Source: a virus. Taken from it: 40,651 bases of DNA. The notes beneath the pieces are model-generated. The model searched no databases and was not told where the DNA came from. It saw only the letters and a list, made by a program, of their open reading frames with translations. A program made the position numbers and the translations under genes. This document shows, one piece after another, positions 9,257-17,188 of the stretch. Where the stretch lies: IMG/VR virus record IMGVR_UViG_3300042463_000165, positions 1-40,651 of that record. One strand, written 5' to 3'. Every line of letters begins with the position of its first letter. Position 1 is the first letter of the stretch.

Positions 9257-11245
9257 GTGACTACACCTCACGACATTACAGATGATATCCCATTAGATAT
9301 CTCTGCTTTCACTGCTCCTACAACCTTTACGCTGACAGATACGGCATATGACTTAACCATTGATGACATTCCTTTTGTTGTTAATGTGTCAAATCAAAAC
9401 CCATACCGCCGTGAAACTGCTCAGTACCGTAAGGACCAGTTTGATAACAGTCAAGAACCTGGTGAGCAGTCGCTTACTGGTTGGTGGCTACGCTCACAGA
9501 CATCATGGCATAACGGTGCAGGTATTTCGTTCTATGAACCAGGTACTGATTATCAACACGTAAGCCATAGGTTTGCTGATAGTCGTGGCATTGATGTGTG
9601 GACTATTGGCGAAGCCAAACTATTAAACGATGTGTTTCATTCTTACACTGGTGCCAATGGAATTATTGCCGTTGCTGGTGAATCAGCAGGTGGAACAGAC
9701 TACATTGTCTCAGGTGACAGTGCTGGTATCCTAAAGAAGTTAACTCTTAATGGTGATGCCGCTGCATCTACAGCCAACTACACTTTAGCCACTGGTCACA
9801 ATGCTGCTGGACAACCAATCAATCCATTCAAGGCTATAACTTCTGATGGTACTCGTTACTTTGCTGTGTGTAATTTAGCAATTCACGTAGGCAACATTGA
9901 TGGCACTGGTTCAGATGTAGTGATTGCTCGTCATTCTACTGGTGGCTTGCATTCCATTAAGTATGTTAAGGGTTACTTAATGTTTGGTGAGGCTGAAAAC
10001 CTTTACCATATTCCAGTAGCAAACCCTTTGGTAACTACTGGTCACAGCACAAGTGGCTCAACCTTGCCTACATCTGGACCAAATCTAAAGAGGCACATTA
10101 ATCCTAACTTTGTTTGGAACACCATTGAAGGTGGAGATAGGTTTATCTACGCTGGTGGTTATGCAGGTTCTGATTCAGAAATCTGGGCAATACCATTTGA
10201 CCCTGATTTATTAACACCTGACGTTGCGTCTGCCGTTCAAGTAATTCAATTACCATATGGTGAAATTGTTAAATCTATGCAATACTACCTAGGTTATATG
10301 GCTATTGGCACCAATAAAGGTATACGTATTGCTCAGTCAAACAGTGACGGTTCTTTAGTTCTTGGTCCACTGTTAGTTGAGACTGAGTTCCCAGTAACTG
10401 GATTTACTGCCACTGGTAACTACGTCTTTGCTTCAACGAGCGTTGCAGGTGACAACGGATTTGACAATGCAATTCTTATCCGCATTGACCTGTCGCAACA
10501 GTTTAGTGATGGAACCTTTGCTTATGCTTATGACTTGCAGTATGAATCAAATGAAGACTCATACGCATCAGATGTCTTATTTGCTGAAGACCGTTTACAC
10601 ATCATAGTCAATGAGGGTGGAGATGCTGGAGAAATCCAGACAGAGAAGTTAAGTCAGAAGCGTGCAAGTGGCTGGCTACAGACGGGCAAGATACGTTACG
10701 GTACGGTTGAACCTAAGTTCTTCCGTTACATCAATGTGCAATGTAACACTGGTCAAGGCGATAACATTATTGCTTACACCATTAACGACCAAGGCAATGA
10801 GTCATCTATTGCTACCCTTAGCGCTGGTTTAAGTAACCAAGATGTGTTTATCGGAACTCTATCTGCTGCTCAAGAACTTGTATCTTTTAAGTTTGTGTTC
10901 AATAACGTAACCGATGATGCTGGTGTGCCAGTGCTTAATGCTTACCAGATTAAAGCATTACCTGCCGCTAAACGTCAGAGACTAATCCAGTATCCACTGT
11001 CATGTTATGACAATGAAATGGATAAGTTTAACTCAATCTTTGGATATGAAGGTAGAGCAATCTCTACTATCCAACGCCTTGAGGCTATTGAACAAACAGG
11101 TAGGTTTGTAAACATTGTTGACTACCGTACTGGCGAACAATACCAAGGAATAATTGAAGAGGTTCGTTTCACTAACGAATCTTCCCCAGATAAAAACGGC
11201 AACGGCTTTGGTGGCTTGTTGCTGGTAACAGTTAGGAAACTATAA
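9257..11245 (+). CDS. Large tail protein, beta-propeller/nozzle-like
   Basis: A 662-residue protein with a GTG start and a good AAGGAG site seven bases upstream. Residues 1-50 (DITDDIPLDISAFTAP, YDLTIDDIPFVVNV) are a beta tail-attachment segment. The body alternates Gly and aromatic strands such as GGDRFIYAGGYAGSDSEIWAIP and YYLGYMAIGTNKGI, a propeller-like pattern. The end has a beta domain (VNIVDYRTGEQYQGIIEEV). In a phage lacking a tape measure this is likely the tail nozzle or main tail protein; the precise role is inferred. Confidence 0.65.
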   Translation: MTTPHDITDDIPLDISAFTAPTTFTLTDTAYDLTIDDIPFVVNVSNQNPYRRETAQYRKDQFDNSQEPGEQSLTGWWLRSQTSWHNGAGISFYEPGTDYQHVSHRFADSRGIDVWTIGEAKLLNDVFHSYTGANGIIAVAGESAGGTDYIVSGDSAGILKKLTLNGDAAASTANYTLATGHNAAGQPINPFKAITSDGTRYFAVCNLAIHVGNIDGTGSDVVIARHSTGGLHSIKYVKGYLMFGEAENLYHIPVANPLVTTGHSTSGSTLPTSGPNLKRHINPNFVWNTIEGGDRFIYAGGYAGSDSEIWAIPFDPDLLTPDVASAVQVIQLPYGEIVKSMQYYLGYMAIGTNKGIRIAQSNSDGSLVLGPLLVETEFPVTGFTATGNYVFASTSVAGDNGFDNAILIRIDLSQQFSDGTFAYAYDLQYESNEDSYASDVLFAEDRLHIIVNEGGDAGEIQTEKLSQKRASGWLQTGKIRYGTVEPKFFRYINVQCNTGQGDNIIAYTINDQGNESSIATLSAGLSNQDVFIGTLSAAQELVSFKFVFNNVTDDAGVPVLNAYQIKALPAAKRQRLIQYPLSCYDNEMDKFNSIFGYEGRAISTIQRLEAIEQTGRFVNIVDYRTGEQYQGIIEEVRFTNESSPDKNGNGFGGLLLVTVRKL

Positions 11246-11494
11246 ATGAGCAAGAAACAAATTAAAGATATCTCTGGTCGCATGGTGGCTGTAGTTATTG
11301 CATCTGTAATGGGTACCCTTGGTGCTGGTGCACTACTTGGTATTGATACATGGAAGTCTGCTGCCCTAGCAGCAATCATGGGTGTTGCAGTTGTATCAGA
11401 ATCCCTAGCACGTGGGTTCCTAACTGACGGCAAACTAGATGACAAAGAAATCAACGACTCCTTTGCCAAAGCAAACGAGAAGAAGTCTAAGTAG
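11246..11494 (+). CDS. Putative holin (two-helix membrane protein)
   Basis: An 82-residue protein with two likely membrane segments, MVAVVIASVMGTLGAGALLG and WKSAALAAIMGVAVVSESLA, followed by a charged tail (DGKLDDKEINDSFAKANEKKSK). The size, topology and position just before the secreted proteins and M23 peptidase match a class of actinophage holins. It starts directly after the large tail gene. A second membrane protein at 12329 is an alternative or partner holin. Confidence 0.65.
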   Translation: MSKKQIKDISGRMVAVVIASVMGTLGAGALLGIDTWKSAALAAIMGVAVVSESLARGFLTDGKLDDKEINDSFAKANEKKSK

Positions 11495-11497
11495 TAA

Positions 11498-12328
11498 TTG
11501 AAAAGGAAACTCCGCTTAGGGATTGTTTCTTTTATTGTAGGTTCTTTCATGGTGTTCACACCAACCAATGCATTTGCCGAACAGGCTATTGCTGAAGTTA
11601 CTTGTGGTAGAGACGATGGAACAGAACAAACATTTTCTATTGGCTGGGATAATAGCAACCAATTCTTTGATGGTAAAGGCGAGATACCTCGCTTGTTTTG
11701 TGAAGGTGGCTACGCACAATCTTACACTCTTTATGTAAGAGATAACCTACCTTTAGATTCTCCACTGCGTTGGTACAATGGCATAGTTCCTGTATTAGAA
11801 CCTGTGCCAAGTCCTAGCCCTGAGCCAGTCGTAAGCGTTGAACCAACTCTGGACCCAGAGCCAACGCCAATACCTGAACCTACTCAATCAGAATCACCCA
11901 CTCCAGAACCAGAGGTAACGCCAACCGTTACCCCTATCGCTGAGCCTACACCATCCCCTTCCCAGGATAGTGTCGTACCAGTACCTGTAGTACCAACTCC
12001 AGAAGTTGTACAAGAACCTGTACAAGTTGAGCCTACCCCTTCCCCTAGTCCTACGATAGAATTAGCCCCAGAAATAACCCCAGAACCACAGCCTACAATG
12101 GCTGTTCCTGCCCCTGTAAGCCCCGTAGAGGAGTTTCTAGCCGAGGTTGATATAGAACTACCAACCTACCTAGAAAACGTTCCTGGTGCCGTACAGATTG
12201 CAATGGCTGCTGAGGCAATCATGGCTATTGGTAGTGACATGACACCTGAAGAGAGAGAAGAATCTCAGGGTGTCGTAGTTGCTGCCGTTATCTTAGGTCA
12301 GTTAGCCCAAGTCAGGAGACTTAAGTAG
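11498..12328 (+). CDS. Secreted proline-rich protein in lysis region
   Basis: A 276-residue protein with a TTG start. The N-terminus KRKLRLGIVSFIVGSFMVF followed by NAFA and E is a clear signal peptide. After an about 75-residue domain with two cysteines (VTCGRDDGTEQTF, RLFCEGGY), residues about 100-210 are a Pro/Glu/Ser/Thr-rich stalk (PSPEPVVSVEPTLDPEPTP). The C-terminus is helical (VPGAVQIAMAAEAIMAIG). Such stalks usually span the cell wall. In a lysis cassette it could bring a lysis factor to the wall or act in adhesion; the role is unknown. Confidence 0.65.
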   Translation: MKRKLRLGIVSFIVGSFMVFTPTNAFAEQAIAEVTCGRDDGTEQTFSIGWDNSNQFFDGKGEIPRLFCEGGYAQSYTLYVRDNLPLDSPLRWYNGIVPVLEPVPSPSPEPVVSVEPTLDPEPTPIPEPTQSESPTPEPEVTPTVTPIAEPTPSPSQDSVVPVPVVPTPEVVQEPVQVEPTPSPSPTIELAPEITPEPQPTMAVPAPVSPVEEFLAEVDIELPTYLENVPGAVQIAMAAEAIMAIGSDMTPEEREESQGVVVAAVILGQLAQVRRLK

Positions 12329-12511
12329 TTGTTTAAACGGCTAAAGAAATACTTGAAAGAAATCACAGCAGAGACATACACCTTGGTCGGACTCGCCATT
12401 GCTTACTTTACGTTAGACGGCGGAGCCAAGAAGGTTACAGGAATCCTAGTAATATCTGGTTTTCTTGTATGGCTAGTAACAATACCACTAAGAGATGAGG
12501 ATGAAGACTAA
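12329..12511 (+). CDS. Small membrane protein, second holin candidate
   Basis: A 60-residue protein with a TTG start immediately after the previous stop and GGAG about 13 bases upstream. It has a basic N-terminus (FKRLKKYLKEI), two hydrophobic segments (YTLVGLAIAYFTL and VTGILVISGFLVWLVTIPL) and an acidic tail (RDEDED). The last base of its stop is the first base of the M23 peptidase start, which places it with the lysis genes. Confidence 0.65.
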   Translation: MFKRLKKYLKEITAETYTLVGLAIAYFTLDGGAKKVTGILVISGFLVWLVTIPLRDEDED

Positions 12512-12942
12512 TGGCTTCACCAATGCAAGATGCAAAGTATAAGGTCACAACTGCCTTTGGAGTCAAGGGACGCATGTGGTCCTCAGGACGCCACGAAGGA
12601 GTGGACTACGCAGCACCAGTAGGTGCAATCGTTGTTGCTCCATGCGATGGCAAGGTTGTAAAGGTTGGTCAGGTATGGGGTGCTGCTTTCGGACAGCACT
12701 CAGTCTTGATGAAGGTTGAAGGCGGTCACCTGCTATTCGCTCACCTAAACTCATACAAGGTGAAGGTCGGACAGGTGCTAAAGACTGGGGACTTCATCGG
12801 TAAGGTTGGGAAAGAAGGCAATGTCACAGGTCCCCATCTTCACATGGAACTACAAGCAGGTCCAGGTTGGAAGCGTGGCGGCGGTTTAGACCCTGCTAAA
12901 ATCATTGGCGATGCCAAGAAACCAGCAACACCAGAGGCTTAA
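12511..12942 (+). CDS. M23 family peptidase (endolysin)
   Basis: A 143-residue single-domain metallopeptidase. The LytM/M23 zinc site is complete: H28 and D32 in GRHEGVDYAAP, and the GPHLHME motif at residues 108-113 supplying H109 and H111. A conserved PCDGKVVKVG segment lies between them. M23 enzymes cut peptide cross-links in peptidoglycan, so this is the probable endolysin. It has no signal peptide, so it must leave the cell through a holin. No separate wall-binding domain is visible; the protein ends soon after the catalytic core. Confidence 0.9.
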   Translation: MASPMQDAKYKVTTAFGVKGRMWSSGRHEGVDYAAPVGAIVVAPCDGKVVKVGQVWGAAFGQHSVLMKVEGGHLLFAHLNSYKVKVGQVLKTGDFIGKVGKEGNVTGPHLHMELQAGPGWKRGGGLDPAKIIGDAKKPATPEA

Positions 12943-13419
12943 TTGCTTCGCAAGATAGTAGCGGTATCTCTAAGTACTGCTCTCGTTCTCATGTTGTCTT
13001 CGTCACAGGCTGATGCAGGTGCAAGCAAACTAAAGAAGGATGAGAGTACGGTATCGCTACGCACTAACAAGTGGACTAATATTCCATTTAGTAGTGGCAA
13101 CTCATTCACCTTAAACGGTGAGCGAACCCTATGGGTTGCACAGTTGCACATGAAGTGCAAGAAGAAACCTCGCTACGTCAAGATGAGACTAGCAAGAAAC
13201 CTACCTAACGGTAAGTTGGACACAACAGGTACTAACACCTACGCATACCCAAAAGGTATCAAGGTGTGGAACGGTACGTTGTTATGGGAAACCAAAAGTA
13301 ATTACCCTATGACAGTCCAATACAAAATCATGGGTGGCAGTGGATGTACCTCATCTAACCGTCAGTTCAAGTGGTGGCAACCTGGTGAATCCTTGCCAGA
13401 AGAAGTTCCATCCTCATAA
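12943..13419 (+). CDS. Secreted basic protein at end of lysis region
   Basis: A 158-residue protein with a TTG start directly after the endolysin stop. LRKIVAVSLSTALVLML followed by SQADA is a signal peptide. The mature part is beta-rich and basic with two cysteines (MKCKKKPRYVKMRLARN and GSGCTSSNR), which could form a disulfide outside the cell. No family is recognised. Its export and its place in the operon suggest an extracellular or wall-associated role during lysis. Confidence 0.65.
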   Translation: MLRKIVAVSLSTALVLMLSSSQADAGASKLKKDESTVSLRTNKWTNIPFSSGNSFTLNGERTLWVAQLHMKCKKKPRYVKMRLARNLPNGKLDTTGTNTYAYPKGIKVWNGTLLWETKSNYPMTVQYKIMGGSGCTSSNRQFKWWQPGESLPEEVPSS

Positions 13420-13422
13420 AGT

Positions 13423-13458
13423 AATAACCCCCCAAGGAGAAATCCAAGGGGGGTTATT
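13423..13458. terminator. Strong bidirectional terminator between the two arms
   Basis: An 11-bp perfect stem AATAACCCCCC (13423-13433) pairs with GGGGGGTTATT (13448-13458), with a 14-base loop, followed rightward by TTTTTT (13457-13462). It lies where the late rightward and early leftward transcription units meet, so it should stop both; the T run is best for the rightward direction. Confidence 0.85.
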
Positions 13459-13466
13459 TTTTATGT

Positions 13467-13586
13467 CTAAATTTTGTGCTGACAGTAGCACCCAATGTAG
13501 TTGCACTTAGCATGGAGCATGGCAGATACCTGAGCCATGTCTATCTTACTGGCATCTCCTGCATCACGACAGTTCTTGCATATCAT
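13467..13586 (-). CDS. 39-residue zinc-finger protein, last early gene
   Basis: The product starts MICKNCRDAGDASK and ends KCNYIGCYCQHK. Two Cys pairs (CKNC and C-x4-C-x-C-x-H) form a compact zinc finger that recurs in actinophage genomes. It starts inside the end of the sigma-like gene with a GAGGAGG site upstream. It is the final leftward gene before the terminator. The function is unknown; a nucleic-acid or protein-binding micro-zinc-finger is plausible. Confidence 0.7.
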   Translation of the reverse strand: MICKNCRDAGDASKIDMAQVSAMLHAKCNYIGCYCQHKI

Positions 13587-14262
13587 TTGGTTCCTCCTCG
13601 TTATCATCATCCTTGAATGGTGGGAAGCCACCAAGGTTTCTTACTATCTTATTCAATGCACGATTAGCAGCCATAGCCGTAGCCTTAGCAGTTGGTCGTT
13701 CACTATTAGTATCCTCATGCAACTGTGTTGAGTCTACATCCTGAGCATAGAACAAAAACACAAGGTTCTGTTCCACCTCATCTAGTTTACTAAACGCATG
13801 ACGAATGTCTGCGCCATAAGCCATCCAGTCACCAGACTCCGATGGAGCCTTGGTGCTACGACCCATGTTGGTCATTGCTGTTTCTAGTTTCTCCCAGTTA
13901 TCCGTGAGTACACCAGGAATAAGCATCTTAACAAAGTCTTTGCTGTACCAAAAGTTATCCATTGCGTTGTAGCCTTCGGCTACCGCCTTCTCCTTGACAC
14001 AGTAATCAAGTGCAGCATTACGTAGGGACTTAGCAATCAACTTGTCACAGGACTTCTCGTCCTGCTCCAACTTCCACCTAGCGATATTGTTGGGGTGCTC
14101 AGCAAACCATAGCCATAGTTCTTGTTCAATGTCTGCACGTTCTACCATGCTGTACTTGCTACGGTACTCGCTGGCTATCTGTTGTACCATGTCGTAGTAG
14201 TCAGAGACTTGTTGTTCTTGTAATTGACGGATGCGACCAGCATCTTCCATTTGGTTACACAC
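13564..14262 (-). CDS. Sigma-factor-like / HTH DNA-binding protein
   Basis: A 232-residue protein. The segment VERADIEQELWLWFAEHP followed by KSLRNAALDYCVKEKA resembles sigma-70 region 2 in its helices. A C-terminal segment (ADIRHAFSKLDEVEQNLVFLFYAQ, then AANRALNKIVRNLGG) resembles a region 4-type helix-turn-helix. The start may be GTG 14262, overlapping the phosphoesterase stop, or ATG 14250. Proteins of this type in actinophages are thought to steer host RNA polymerase to late promoters. That role, and the sigma call itself, are inference. Confidence 0.55.
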   Translation of the reverse strand: MCNQMEDAGRIRQLQEQQVSDYYDMVQQIASEYRSKYSMVERADIEQELWLWFAEHPNNIARWKLEQDEKSCDKLIAKSLRNAALDYCVKEKAVAEGYNAMDNFWYSKDFVKMLIPGVLTDNWEKLETAMTNMGRSTKAPSESGDWMAYGADIRHAFSKLDEVEQNLVFLFYAQDVDSTQLHEDTNSERPTAKATAMAANRALNKIVRNLGGFPPFKDDDNEEEPNDMQELS

Positions 14263-15005
14263 TATTTACCCCACACCTTTCCATCAACAACGAACGTTCC
14301 GTCCTTGTGGATAGGTATGAGTTTAGGTGTAACCTTTTGACCGTCAATGTATAGCACACCAATAGCCTGTTGCCAGTTGGCAATGCCACCCTTTAGGTAG
14401 GATGCCTTCTTCTGGTCCATCAAGTTACCAACCTCAAGTCCCCAGATGGTACGGGTTGATACACCTGATACGGATTCGGTGTAGTGCAGTAGTCCTGCTC
14501 TATGTGTATGACCACATACTACGGACATACCAGTCTTCTTAGCCAAACCAAGGGCTGTCTGCCCACCAGTTTGATTCACAGAACCTTCATCGCCATGTAA
14601 GAGCAGCCACTTAGGTGCAACTTCCCACGGTTTGCTGTGGTAAGTGATGCCTAAATCTTTTAGCCGAAGGAAGTTCTCTAACTCAAACTCAGGTGCACCA
14701 AGTAGACCAGGTGCTCGCTTCATAATTGTGTTGTATAAACGGTCAGTGTGGTTACTACGTGTCATGTGTGTAACCTGTAGGTCTTCTAGTACCTGAACAG
14801 TTGCGTCACGGTCACGACCAATGCTACGTTCGTACTCCATTGGTGTGCCCATAGACCAGCGACTGATAGTCTGCATGTCCATCTCATCACCAACAGATAC
14901 CACGTCATCAGGTTTAAACGCCTTGATGAACTTGGCTACGTTAGCAACAGCACGCTTGTCATGGTATGGAACTTGCAGGTCACTTACAATAACTTTAACT
15001 TTCAT
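14262..15005 (-). CDS. Calcineurin-like metallophosphoesterase
   Basis: A 247-residue enzyme with the full metal-site series: D9 and H15 in VSDLQVPYHD, GDEMD at residues 39-43, N85-H86 in TRSNHTDR, H137 in LLHGDE, and GHTH at 165-168. The family hydrolyses phosphoesters using two metal ions and includes nucleases and nucleotide phosphatases. It sits in the replication block next to the MazG-like gene, so a DNA or nucleotide substrate is likely. The ATG has GAAGGA upstream and overlaps the preceding gene's end. Confidence 0.85.
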   Translation of the reverse strand: MKVKVIVSDLQVPYHDKRAVANVAKFIKAFKPDDVVSVGDEMDMQTISRWSMGTPMEYERSIGRDRDATVQVLEDLQVTHMTRSNHTDRLYNTIMKRAPGLLGAPEFELENFLRLKDLGITYHSKPWEVAPKWLLLHGDEGSVNQTGGQTALGLAKKTGMSVVCGHTHRAGLLHYTESVSGVSTRTIWGLEVGNLMDQKKASYLKGGIANWQQAIGVLYIDGQKVTPKLIPIHKDGTFVVDGKVWGK

Positions 15006-15513
15006 TGTAGTCCTTCGCCTCAGGGAACGTGTTATCTAAAATCATAACACCAATAACCCCATAGTTGGCGATGTCCACAAACGTATCCCTAAGGGACTCA
15101 TTCTCTGGCTTAGCCCCTGATTCTATAAGGTTAATCAGCCGTGACATCTTGTCGTATAGCCGTACCTGTAGACCGTTAAGCGCACCACCTGGCGCATTGC
15201 GGATGTTGTTAGGACCATAATCATTCTGCTTCTTGATTAGGATATCCCACAGTTCTTCATACACATCAAGGGAATCTAACTCAAAGTCATCAGGGTATAG
15301 GTCATCCCATGCGGTAAAGGTGACACACGCTTCGCATATGCAGTCATCGTCTACCGCAAAGGCATCCTTGTTATCTCCAATGTTAAGGTCTCCCTTGACT
15401 CTGTTAAGCCAACTCTGGAAATCTTTAAGCCCATCTCCGAAAGCCTCCCAATCAGAAACGTTATCTCTTCCTGACTGAACGTAGTCATCCCACTCATCCT
15501 TCATATGGCTCAT
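14995..15513 (-). CDS. MazG-like / DUF1599-type nucleotide-associated protein
   Basis: A 172-residue protein. The C-terminal half carries the signature ELWDILIKKQNDYG ... LYDKMSRLINLIES ... ESLRDTFVDIANYGVIG, matching the DUF1599 (nucleotide modification associated domain 1) and MazG-like helical families. These are linked to nucleotide hydrolysis or modified-base metabolism. The N-terminal about 75 residues are acidic and contain CICEAC, a possible metal site. It lies between primase and phosphoesterase genes with short overlaps on both sides, consistent with a nucleotide-pool role. Confidence 0.7.
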   Translation of the reverse strand: MSHMKDEWDDYVQSGRDNVSDWEAFGDGLKDFQSWLNRVKGDLNIGDNKDAFAVDDDCICEACVTFTAWDDLYPDDFELDSLDVYEELWDILIKKQNDYGPNNIRNAPGGALNGLQVRLYDKMSRLINLIESGAKPENESLRDTFVDIANYGVIGVMILDNTFPEAKDYNES

Positions 15514-16127
15514 GCTGACACCTTGCTCCTTAGATAGTCGTACCCTTGTGATAGGTACATTGAATTAACATCTTCACCTTCTGGCATCTGCAATGTTACT
15601 ACTGATGAGAGTTCTTTGGCGAGGTTCTTTGCGAAGTCCGACCCTGGTTGGTCACCGTCAGCAAAAACATAGACCGTCTCAAAGTCTTGGAGGATGCGTG
15701 AGTAATGTTTCTTCCACGAGTTCGCACCAGGTACACCCACAGCAGGGATACCACACTTGTAATGCAAAGTAATTGCATCAATCTCACCCTCACATACCGC
15801 AATGAAATCTCCTGCTGATTGTAGTGCTGTTACATTGTATAGACGGGTAGAAGTCCCTGGTAAACCCATGTATTTGGGTTCACTGTTGTCCATGCTACGG
15901 AACCTAATGTCAACCACACCTGTTGGTGTGATGTACGGAATAACCAAGCGACCAACGTATGCCTCGTGACTAGGTAGAGGTTCTGCGACTACTCCGAGGT
16001 GGGCTGTAGCCCCGTCTTCTAGAGATAATCCCCTCTTGGCTAGATACCCTTCGGCTAGATGAATGTTTGCCTTGTATGTTGCCACGGCTTTCGCCAGTGA
16101 TTGTTTCTGCGATTGTGATAGCCTCAC
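15510..16127 (-). CDS. DNA primase, Toprim half
   Basis: A 205-residue protein from GTG 16127. Residues 25-80 (YLAKRGLSLEDGATAHLG, GRLVIPYITPTGVVDIRFR) match the primase core N-terminal region. The Toprim catalytic motifs follow: CEGEIDAIT at 112-120 and FADGDQPG at 155-162. The zinc-binding half is in the next frame (15970-16344), with a 158-base overlap. It is either made separately from the internal GTG or joined by +1 frameshifting. Primase makes RNA primers for the lagging strand. Confidence 0.85.
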   Translation of the reverse strand: MRLSQSQKQSLAKAVATYKANIHLAEGYLAKRGLSLEDGATAHLGVVAEPLPSHEAYVGRLVIPYITPTGVVDIRFRSMDNSEPKYMGLPGTSTRLYNVTALQSAGDFIAVCEGEIDAITLHYKCGIPAVGVPGANSWKKHYSRILQDFETVYVFADGDQPGSDFAKNLAKELSSVVTLQMPEGEDVNSMYLSQGYDYLRSKVSA

Positions 16128-16344
16128 GAAATCCCACTCCTTCTTTCTCCATAATTATTTTATAGGTGTCACCCTTAACTCCGCAAGCATGACATGCAAA
16201 TATGTTTTCTGTTACGTTGACACTAGCAGATGCAGTTGAATCCTCGTGAACCACGCATCTAATCTTTTGCCAGCCCCATGTTTCACGTATATTCGTTGCA
16301 CCGTAGTGCTCAAGCACAGGTTGTATGCTGTGCTTAGTAGTCAT
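15970..16344 (-). CDS. DNA primase, zinc-binding half
   Basis: A 124-residue frame with the CHC2 zinc finger at C30, H33, C51 and C54 (RCVVHED and ACHACGVKG). It is followed by YKIIMEKEGVGFREAITIAE, the usual end of the primase zinc domain. After about residue 90 the sequence turns into low-complexity Ser/Arg (SSSRRVSS, RRRGYSPPRSSRR). That tail looks like an out-of-frame reading of the Toprim half rather than selected protein. The full product is probably made by a frame change in the overlap, but a free zinc domain is also possible. Confidence 0.8.
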   Translation of the reverse strand: MTTKHSIQPVLEHYGATNIRETWGWQKIRCVVHEDSTASASVNVTENIFACHACGVKGDTYKIIMEKEGVGFREAITIAETITGESRGNIQGKHSSSRRVSSQEGIISRRRGYSPPRSSRRTST

Positions 16345-16588
16345 CGTTGTAGTACACGCCCTTTGCTAACTCAACAAGTGCCTTTAAGTATGCTTCTTCT
16401 TTGGCTTTGTTAATCTTTGCTAACTCCACGGCAGTGCGATAATCTCTTTCCGCCTCTGCTTTGTACTGTTGCACTTTATTGAGCAATACGCTTTGATTAC
16501 TTGTGGTTAGGTACTGCACTTGTTCAGGTGTTTGAGCCAATTCAAGTAACTGTTTACATATCTCTTCTTCTTTAACCAATTCATCCAT
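16334..16588 (-). CDS. 84-residue coiled-coil hypothetical protein
   Basis: A mostly helical, charged protein (MDELVKEEEICKQLLELA, VQQYKAEAERDYRTAVELAK, NKAKEEAYLKALVELAKG) with heptad-like hydrophobic spacing. It sits between the resolvase and primase genes and overlaps the primase start by 11 bases. No family is recognised. It could be a small replisome adaptor, which is only a guess from position. Confidence 0.65.
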   Translation of the reverse strand: MDELVKEEEICKQLLELAQTPEQVQYLTTSNQSVLLNKVQQYKAEAERDYRTAVELAKINKAKEEAYLKALVELAKGVYYNDDY

Positions 16589-16923
16589 TAGTATCCTGCT
16601 TCCTCCAGTAGTTTAAACCACTCAGACACTGGCATAGTAGCGTACCACTTGCCAACGTCTAGTGTTCCTGTCTTCTTGTGTATAACAACGCCAGTCTCAG
16701 CCTTGTCATTAGCCATCTCCACCTCAAGTTCCTTGAGCCATGCAGATAACTTCATCTCTTTGTGATTCTTAACCTCTATAACAACGGCAGGTAAACCAGC
16801 GATATCACCACGGTCATTGACACCGTTGAGTGCACGTCTCTCAACGTGCTTACGTCCCTTGCTTACAAGCCAGTTAACAACAGCAGTCTCGGCAGATGTA
16901 CCCTTTATCTTACTTTTGTTCAT
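16588..16923 (-). CDS. Holliday-junction resolvase-like PD-(D/E)XK nuclease
   Basis: A 111-residue protein. The active-site pattern is E12 (GTSAETAVVNWL), D40 (NDRGDIAG) and E50-x-K52 (VVIEVKNH), followed by LSAWLKELEVEMANDKAETGVVIHKK. This is the small archaeal-type resolvase fold found in actinophages. It cuts branched DNA made during replication and recombination before packaging. The gene overlaps its neighbours by one to fourteen bases, so it belongs to the replication operon. Confidence 0.8.
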   Translation of the reverse strand: MNKSKIKGTSAETAVVNWLVSKGRKHVERRALNGVNDRGDIAGLPAVVIEVKNHKEMKLSAWLKELEVEMANDKAETGVVIHKKTGTLDVGKWYATMPVSEWFKLLEEAGY

Positions 16924-17110
16924 GTCTTATCCCATCCGCTATCATTGAGAACTGTAACTGTTCAGCCACCCACTCTAGTGCACTGCACGCTTCATGTAAG
17001 TCTTGCTCGCAGAAGTCATCACCTATATCACGTATAGTCTTGATAATTTCATAGAAGGATACGTACTGTTCCCCGTCATAGAACACACGGGATATATGTC
17101 TGCCTTCCAT
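16910..17110 (-). CDS. 66-residue hypothetical protein
   Basis: A small helical protein (VSFYEIIKTIRDIGDDF, HEACSALEWVAEQLQFSM) with two cysteines. It begins immediately after the stop of the tiny membrane gene and ends inside the resolvase start. No family is recognised. Confidence 0.6.
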   Translation of the reverse strand: MEGRHISRVFYDGEQYVSFYEIIKTIRDIGDDFCEQDLHEACSALEWVAEQLQFSMIADGIRHEQK

Positions 17111-17188
17111 TTAATAATCATCTCTGTCCATGTACATAAGTAGTGCGAGGATACCAACTAGCCCCAGTATAATTAACCATTCCACCAT
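17111..17188 (-). CDS. 25-residue single-pass membrane peptide
   Basis: The product is M-V-E-W-LIILGLVGILALLMYM followed by DRDDY: one hydrophobic helix with an acidic tail. A near-perfect AGAGGAGG site lies five bases before the ATG. The stop TAA touches the ATG of the next gene. The good ribosome-binding site and tight fit make a real membrane micropeptide likely despite its size. Confidence 0.6.
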   Translation of the reverse strand: MVEWLIILGLVGILALLMYMDRDDY

